From: Saprospiraceae bacterium UBA7328
Lineage (GTDB): Bacteria > Bacteroidota > Bacteroidia > Chitinophagales > Saprospiraceae
Assembly: GCA_002471345.1 (NCBI GenBank)
Contig: DKPS01000124.1
Span: 8,442-54,024 of the forward strand
Length of the DNA stretch: 45,583 nucleotides
Direction: 5' to 3'
Program-made: the position numbers and the translations under genes
Notes under the pieces: generated by a model
Told to the model about the DNA's origin: nothing
Seen by the model: only the letters and a program-made list of their open reading frames with translations
The model's database searches: none
Shown: one piece after another, positions 38,609-45,583 of the stretch
How positions within the stretch are numbered: position 1 is the first letter of the stretch
Layout: each line of letters starts with the position of its first letter

Positions 38609-39448
38609 GTGAAGCTTATTCATGACATTTTGGATTTTTTAAGGAAGCCCTTTCCTGAGGATGAGAGTCGTTTTGGTGCTTTAAAGACGCTCACAATTAT
38701 CAGCTTGTTCATTTCTCTGTTTCTTTACATTTTTGGACCTTTTGGTATTTCAGATCTGGATTCTGACAAATTTTTAATTTGTTTGGGTTTTGGATCCATG
38801 ACATTTTTTGCCTCAATTATTTATCAGATAATCATAAATCAGTTGTTTGGATTAAGGGCAACAAGAGAGGCATGGACCTATTGGAAGTGGATGGTATTCA
38901 ATTTTGGGTTAGTATTTTTTATAAGTCTTGCTAACTTCATCTTTGCTCGATTAGTTCTATTTGGATTTATTGATTGGAGGCTCTTCCCTGTCATGATATA
39001 TGGTACATTCATGGTGGGCTTAATTCCTACAATGGCATTGGGTGCCTGGTCATTATTGAGTCAAGAAAGGAAATATAAGGGAATCGCCAAGGAAATTAAC
39101 CGGCAAGAAAGAGGGAAAAAATCATCTGTTTCTTCCTATAAAGAGCTTGTTTTTGATGTGCCCATTTATCAAATAAGATATATAGAAGCTCTTCAGAATT
39201 ATATTAAAATTGGTTTCATTGATGATCATGGGAAGTATAATTCTAAGGTAGAAAGATCCACACTGAAACAAACCTTAAAAGATACTAAGGACAGTCGAAT
39301 CGTTAAATGCCATCGTTCTTTTTTAGTAAACCTTGATGCCATAGTTTCCACTAAAGGCAATGCACAAGGTCTTTTACTCACCTTATCTGATTGTGAAACA
39401 ATAGTTCCTGTTTCAAGAAGCTTTGTCGGCCAATTTAGAAATGGATAA
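38609..39448 (+). CDS. Membrane-anchored LytTR-domain regulator
   Basis: A 279-residue regulator with a GTG start. The N-terminal half has four membrane segments (TLTIISLFISLFLYIFGPFG, MTFFASIIYQIIINQLFG, WMVFNFGLVFFISLANFIF, PVMIYGTFMVGLIPTMAL). The C-terminal LytTR DNA-binding domain (about 175-275) has the family motifs YIEALQNYIKIG, LKQTLKD, KCHRSFLVNLDAI and VPVSRSF. No receiver domain is present, so signalling is through the membrane part or by partner proteins. A TATATTTG element at 38597-38604 lies almost on the start codon. Confidence 0.88.
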   Translation: MKLIHDILDFLRKPFPEDESRFGALKTLTIISLFISLFLYIFGPFGISDLDSDKFLICLGFGSMTFFASIIYQIIINQLFGLRATREAWTYWKWMVFNFGLVFFISLANFIFARLVLFGFIDWRLFPVMIYGTFMVGLIPTMALGAWSLLSQERKYKGIAKEINRQERGKKSSVSSYKELVFDVPIYQIRYIEALQNYIKIGFIDDHGKYNSKVERSTLKQTLKDTKDSRIVKCHRSFLVNLDAIVSTKGNAQGLLLTLSDCETIVPVSRSFVGQFRNG

Positions 39449-39886
39449 TAATAAATGTGATGCATTTTGATCATGTATATCGAACATTTTACTGAGTATG
39501 GGCTCTATACTAATTCAATCTGGTCATCTTGTAACAAGTCTATTTATCTTCAATTACTTCTTAGTAATCTTAATCAAACCTTTACTTAGCGGTACAAAGT
39601 TGAAGAGATCGTCATTACAATCTTGAACATTGATTATTGCATTAAGGGTGTACTATCTTTAGTTTAGCATTCTTTGCCATATATCAGAAGACATAATGTG
39701 TTGAAAGGTTAAGGATGTAGCAATAGTGCTCTTTATAAATGTAAATGTCGAGTGGCTAAAAAGAGGAAGCTATTTGAATTGATGAATCAGATTAAAATTA
39801 TTTCAACAATGATTAGCTTTTTAAAGTCATTTGTAACAAACGCTGAAATACATCGTCTCTCATTTGAAATTTAACAAAAGCTGGAC
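39449..39886. other. 438-base region without a supported gene
   Basis: No family match, strong hairpin or repeat was found. One short frame (39498-39626, 42 residues, hydrophobic centre SLFIFNYFLVILIKPLL) starts with ATG but has no supporting homology or start signal. A TATCTTTA sequence at 39654-39661 is one base away from a -7 element. The region probably contains the promoter of the downstream lipoprotein gene. Confidence 0.4.
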
Positions 39887-40855
39887 ATGAAAATATTATC
39901 TTCAAATTCCTTCATTATTGGAGTAATAATGTTAGGAATAAGTTGCAATCTATCCAATCGACCGGTTGAGTTATCACATGTATCTCCAAAAATTAGATTC
40001 TCGATCGACTCTACGGCTGGCAATCTAACCACAGTTTCTCCTATTCTTAATGCGGGCACGGGTGGGATGTCGGTTGATCAAGAAGGAAAAATCATGGTGG
40101 CAGATTTCGGTTCATATCTAGATGACATGGGGGATAAAGGAGACAAAATATATAGAATCAGCCCCGATGATGAAAGCTCAGTTTGGGTTTCAGGCTTTCA
40201 AGGTGCATCTGGGAATAACTTTGATTCTGAAGGCAATCTGTTTCAGTCCAATATCGGTGGAAATTTCATTTCAAAGATCACATCAGAGGGTGAGTTAAGT
40301 ACATTTGCAAAAAAGGGCCTATCCTCACCTGTAGGTATCGAGATTGATCAAAATGATAATTTATTTGTGTGCAGTTGTGGAAACAATTCAATTCGAAAGA
40401 TTTCTAAAGATGGAGATTCAAGAGAATTTGTTAAGAGCGAACTTCTAAATTGTCTAAATGGCATTACTATGGACGATAGTGGTATATTTTATGTTTCCAA
40501 TTTTTACGATGGTTCTGTTGTAAAAATACTGCCCGATGGCACATCTAGTATTCTAGCTATAATTCCAGGAGAGAATAATGGGCATTTAATATATTATGAT
40601 AATTTCTGATATGTTGTAGCCCGTTCTGCGCACCAGATTTACAAAGTTTCATTGGAAGGTGAATTAAATCTATTTGCAGGTTCAGGAAAAAAAGGAAATG
40701 AAAATGGTGCGGCCCTTGAGGCTACATTTTGTTTTCCCAATGATATTGTCTTTTCTTTAGACAAGAGTGCTATATATATCAATGAAGTTGCCGATACTAC
40801 TTCAAAAGGTATATTGTTGTATCCGACTATTGTGAGGAAAATTGATTTGAATTAA
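39887..40855 (+). pseudogene. NHL/SMP-30-type beta-propeller lipoprotein gene with one in-frame TGA
   Basis: A single reading frame of 322 codons is interrupted only by TGA at 40607-40609. The first part (240 residues) starts with a lipoprotein-like signal (FIIGVIMLGISCNLS) and has propeller repeats such as GGMSVDQEGKIMVADFGSYL, PVGIEIDQNDNLFVCSCGNN and LNGITMDDSGIFYVSNFYDG. After the TGA, the same frame continues YVVARSAHQIYKVSLEGELN, FAGSGKKGNENG and NDIVFSLDKSAIYINEV to a TAA. The context YYDNF-stop-YVVARSAHQIYK suggests a Leu codon changed to TGA. The first part could still yield a truncated propeller. Confidence 0.85.
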
Positions 40856-40986
40856 CACCAAATATTATTACTCTGGAAGTTTAATGGAAATCGGTTGATC
40901 CGAGCAACCCACATTCTCACAAATTATCATTGACCTATTTACTATCATATTGATCTGAAGTATTCCAATTAGCTATCTTGCATTTT

Positions 40987-41766
40987 ATGAATGAAATTGA
41001 GATAAGGACAGTGGATGTCACACAATATGTTCAGCCTTTGAGGGAAGGGGGCTCATTGCCAGCTATTGTAGAAGGAAGTGATGAATTTCAATATGTTCTA
41101 AAATTCAGAGGTGCTGGTCAGGGGAAAAAAGCACTAATTGCTGAATTAATAGGTGGAGAACTGGCCAGGGCCATGGGACTGAGGGTTCCTGAGTTAGTAT
41201 TTATGAATTTAGATGAATCTTTTAGTAAAGCAGAGGGTGATGAAGAAATACAAGATTTGTTAAAATTCAGCGTAGGACTTAATCTTGGTTTGCACTTTTT
41301 GTCTGGAGCAATAACTTATGATCCATTAGTGTCCATTGCTGATTCTTTGTCATCTTCAAAAGTCGTTCTTCTAGACAGTATTATTACAAATATTGATAGG
41401 ACAGCAAGGAATACAAATTTGTTGAACTGGAATCGAGAATTGTGGTTAATTGATCATGGAGCAAGTTTGTACTTTCATCACAACTGGGACACTTGGGAGT
41501 CTCACCTTTCCAGGACCTTTCCCGCTATAAAAGATCATGTCCTCCTTAGTAGAGCAACTGAATTAGAAAGAGCAGCCGAATGGATTAAAGGGTCACTTAA
41601 TGCTGACGTTATTGAGGATATAATATCCAATATACCTGAAGATTGGTTAAATGAAGAGTCGAACCAAATGAGCCCATATGAAATGAAAGGAGCATATTCA
41701 AAATTCTTGAATTCAAAGATTGGAAACATAGAAAATTTAGTCAAAGAAGCTGAGAATGCAAGATAA
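40987..41766 (+). CDS. HipA-like kinase (HipA_2-type)
   Basis: A 259-residue protein starting at ATG 40987 (a TTG at 40978 is less likely). TVDVTQYVQPLREGGSLPAI is the N-terminal signature of short HipA-like proteins. KFRGAGQGKKALIAELIGGE follows as a nucleotide-binding region with the conserved Lys. The catalytic motif NIDRTARNTN has Asp137 and Asn142, and the metal-binding motif LIDHGASLYF has Asp156. It lacks the N-terminal subdomain of true HipA, and no hipB gene is beside it. Its end overlaps the DUF3037 gene by 11 bases. Kinase activity is plausible because the key residues are intact; target unknown. Confidence 0.85.
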   Translation: MNEIEIRTVDVTQYVQPLREGGSLPAIVEGSDEFQYVLKFRGAGQGKKALIAELIGGELARAMGLRVPELVFMNLDESFSKAEGDEEIQDLLKFSVGLNLGLHFLSGAITYDPLVSIADSLSSSKVVLLDSIITNIDRTARNTNLLNWNRELWLIDHGASLYFHHNWDTWESHLSRTFPAIKDHVLLSRATELERAAEWIKGSLNADVIEDIISNIPEDWLNEESNQMSPYEMKGAYSKFLNSKIGNIENLVKEAENAR

Positions 41767-42139
41767 AGAACTATATGAGTACGCCATTATAAGATTGGTT
41801 CCCAAAGTAGAGAGAGTGGAGTTTTTAAATATAGGTGTCATCCTTCTCTCAAAAAAAAGAAAATACTTAGCAATGAGGTATCACATCAATGAGAATAGAT
41901 TAAAGTCTTTCTCTGAGGACATTGATATTGAATTAATACAGAAATATTTAAAGGCTTGGGAATTGGTTTGTGACGGAGGATCAAAAGGTGGAAAAATCGG
42001 AGAATTGGAGATACATTTACGATTCAGATGGCTGACAGCATCCAGAAGCACTATCATACAAAGCTCACCGGTGCATCCTGGCTTTTGTGATGATTCGGAA
42101 TCTACACCAGGGAAGTTGTTTATCAAGTTTGTGATGTAA
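41756..42139 (+). CDS. DUF3037 family protein
   Basis: A 127-residue protein starting ELYEYAIIRLVPKVERVEFL, then NIGVILLSKKRKYLAMRYHI and FRWLTASRSTIIQSSPVHPG, ending with short hydrophobic FIKFVM. The YAIIR-x-VP-x5-EF-x-NIGVI block and the late SSPVHPG are the DUF3037 hallmarks. The gene overlaps the HipA-like gene, a partnership seen repeatedly in bacteria, and is followed 6 bases later by the beta-galactosidase gene. A neutraliser or adaptor role for the kinase is only an inference. Confidence 0.82.
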   Translation: MQDKELYEYAIIRLVPKVERVEFLNIGVILLSKKRKYLAMRYHINENRLKSFSEDIDIELIQKYLKAWELVCDGGSKGGKIGELEIHLRFRWLTASRSTIIQSSPVHPGFCDDSESTPGKLFIKFVM

Positions 42140-45289
<3,150 letters not shown>

Positions 45290-45319
45290 GATTGTTCCTG
45301 ATTTTTAAACTTAAATGTA

Positions 45320-45583
45320 TCAAGTCTGAATCACACCTGGATGAAACTGCTCCACTTTGCCATGATCAGCAGCTTCAATAGATGTACTAATAAACTGCCT
45401 TGTATTTCTAGGATCTATGATAGCATCTACCCAGAGACGAGCAGCAGCATAATATGGGGTTGTTTGCTCGTCATATCTCGATTTTATTTTTTCAAATAAT
45501 GCTTTTTCTTCTTCAGGAGCTGGAACCTCACCTTTATTTTTTTTAGATGCTACTTGTATCTGAGTGAGTACTTTGGCAGCTTG
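45320..45583 (-). CDS. Acyl-CoA carboxylase carboxyltransferase (beta) subunit, 3' end only
   Basis: The minus strand is open from the window edge to a TGA at 45322-45320, giving the last 87 residues. PYYAAARLWVDAIIDPRNTR near the end, then a tail ending EQFHPGVIQT, match the C-terminus of the propionyl/methylcrotonyl-CoA carboxylase beta family. A Lys-rich stretch (SKKNKGEVPAPEEEKALFEK) precedes it. The exact substrate cannot be told from this fragment. It converges with the beta-galactosidase gene with a 30-base gap that holds no clear terminator. Confidence 0.85.
   Translation of the reverse strand, partial: QAAKVLTQIQVASKKNKGEVPAPEEEKALFEKIKSRYDEQTTPYYAAARLWVDAIIDPRNTRQFISTSIEAADHGKVEQFHPGVIQT

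Noticed and set aside
39498..39626. 42-codon hydrophobic ATG frame after the LytTR gene
   Set aside because: Could encode a small membrane peptide, but nothing except one hydrophobic run supports it.
40607..40609. TGA recoding (Trp or selenocysteine) in the propeller gene
   Set aside because: carA and the carboxylase gene end in TGA, the position fits Leu, and I saw no SECIS-like hairpin right after it; a nonsense mutation is simpler.

Overview
The window is an AT-rich chromosomal segment from a member of the Bacteroidota. Four things point there: promoters of the TTG/TTTG-N19-20-TAnnTTTG type instead of sigma70 boxes, few Shine-Dalgarno sites, a large secreted protein ending in a type IX secretion (gliding-motility-type) C-terminal domain, and BshB1-type bacillithiol chemistry. 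A marine or aquatic Saprospiria-like or flavobacteria-like organism is plausible, but the class is not proven from this sequence.

Bases 2-16698 hold the end of the str operon (fusA, 5' truncated) and a complete S10-spc-alpha ribosomal superoperon in classical order: rpsJ, rplCDWB, rpsS, rplV, rpsC, rplP, rpmC, rpsQ, rplNXE, rpsN, rpsH, rplFR, rpsE, rpmD, rplO, secY, map, infA, rpmJ, rpsMKD, rpoA, rplQ. It starts from a promoter in the fusA-rpsJ gap and stops at a strong hairpin terminator. Two genes (rpmD and rpmJ) are very short but clear. Bases 16794-20418 carry carA, eno (ATGA overlap), a FtsB/DivIC-like septum protein and sucD.

Bases 20489-27796 carry a NadR-type nucleoside kinase-like ATPase with a TTG start, then a TPP riboswitch in front of a TonB-dependent receptor (probably thiamin uptake), a small beta-barrel-like protein on the minus strand, and a 1272-residue T9SS protein with an N-terminal P-domain. 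Bases 27803-30113 are on the minus strand: cmk, a DUF2795 gene with an inverted repeat around its promoter, and queA. A lone MacB/FtsX-like permease follows. The next stretch, which looks empty, holds a decayed DUF1569 gene. Then come rplT-rpmI on the minus strand and, divergent from them, kdsA overlapping an FAD dehydrogenase gene.

Bases 35626-45583 are an accessory stretch: a DoxX-like membrane protein, bshB1, a Crp/Fnr regulator with a DinB-like partner, a secreted hypothetical protein, a membrane LytTR regulator, an NHL/SMP-30-type lipoprotein gene broken by one in-frame TGA, a compact HipA-like kinase/DUF3037 pair followed within 6 nt by a lipoprotein GH2 beta-galactosidase, and the 3' end of an acyl-CoA carboxylase beta subunit on the minus strand. 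I saw no rRNA, tRNA, CRISPR array, insertion sequence or phage gene. The least-described items are the HipA-like/DUF3037/GH2 cluster, the two broken genes and several short regulatory-looking repeats.
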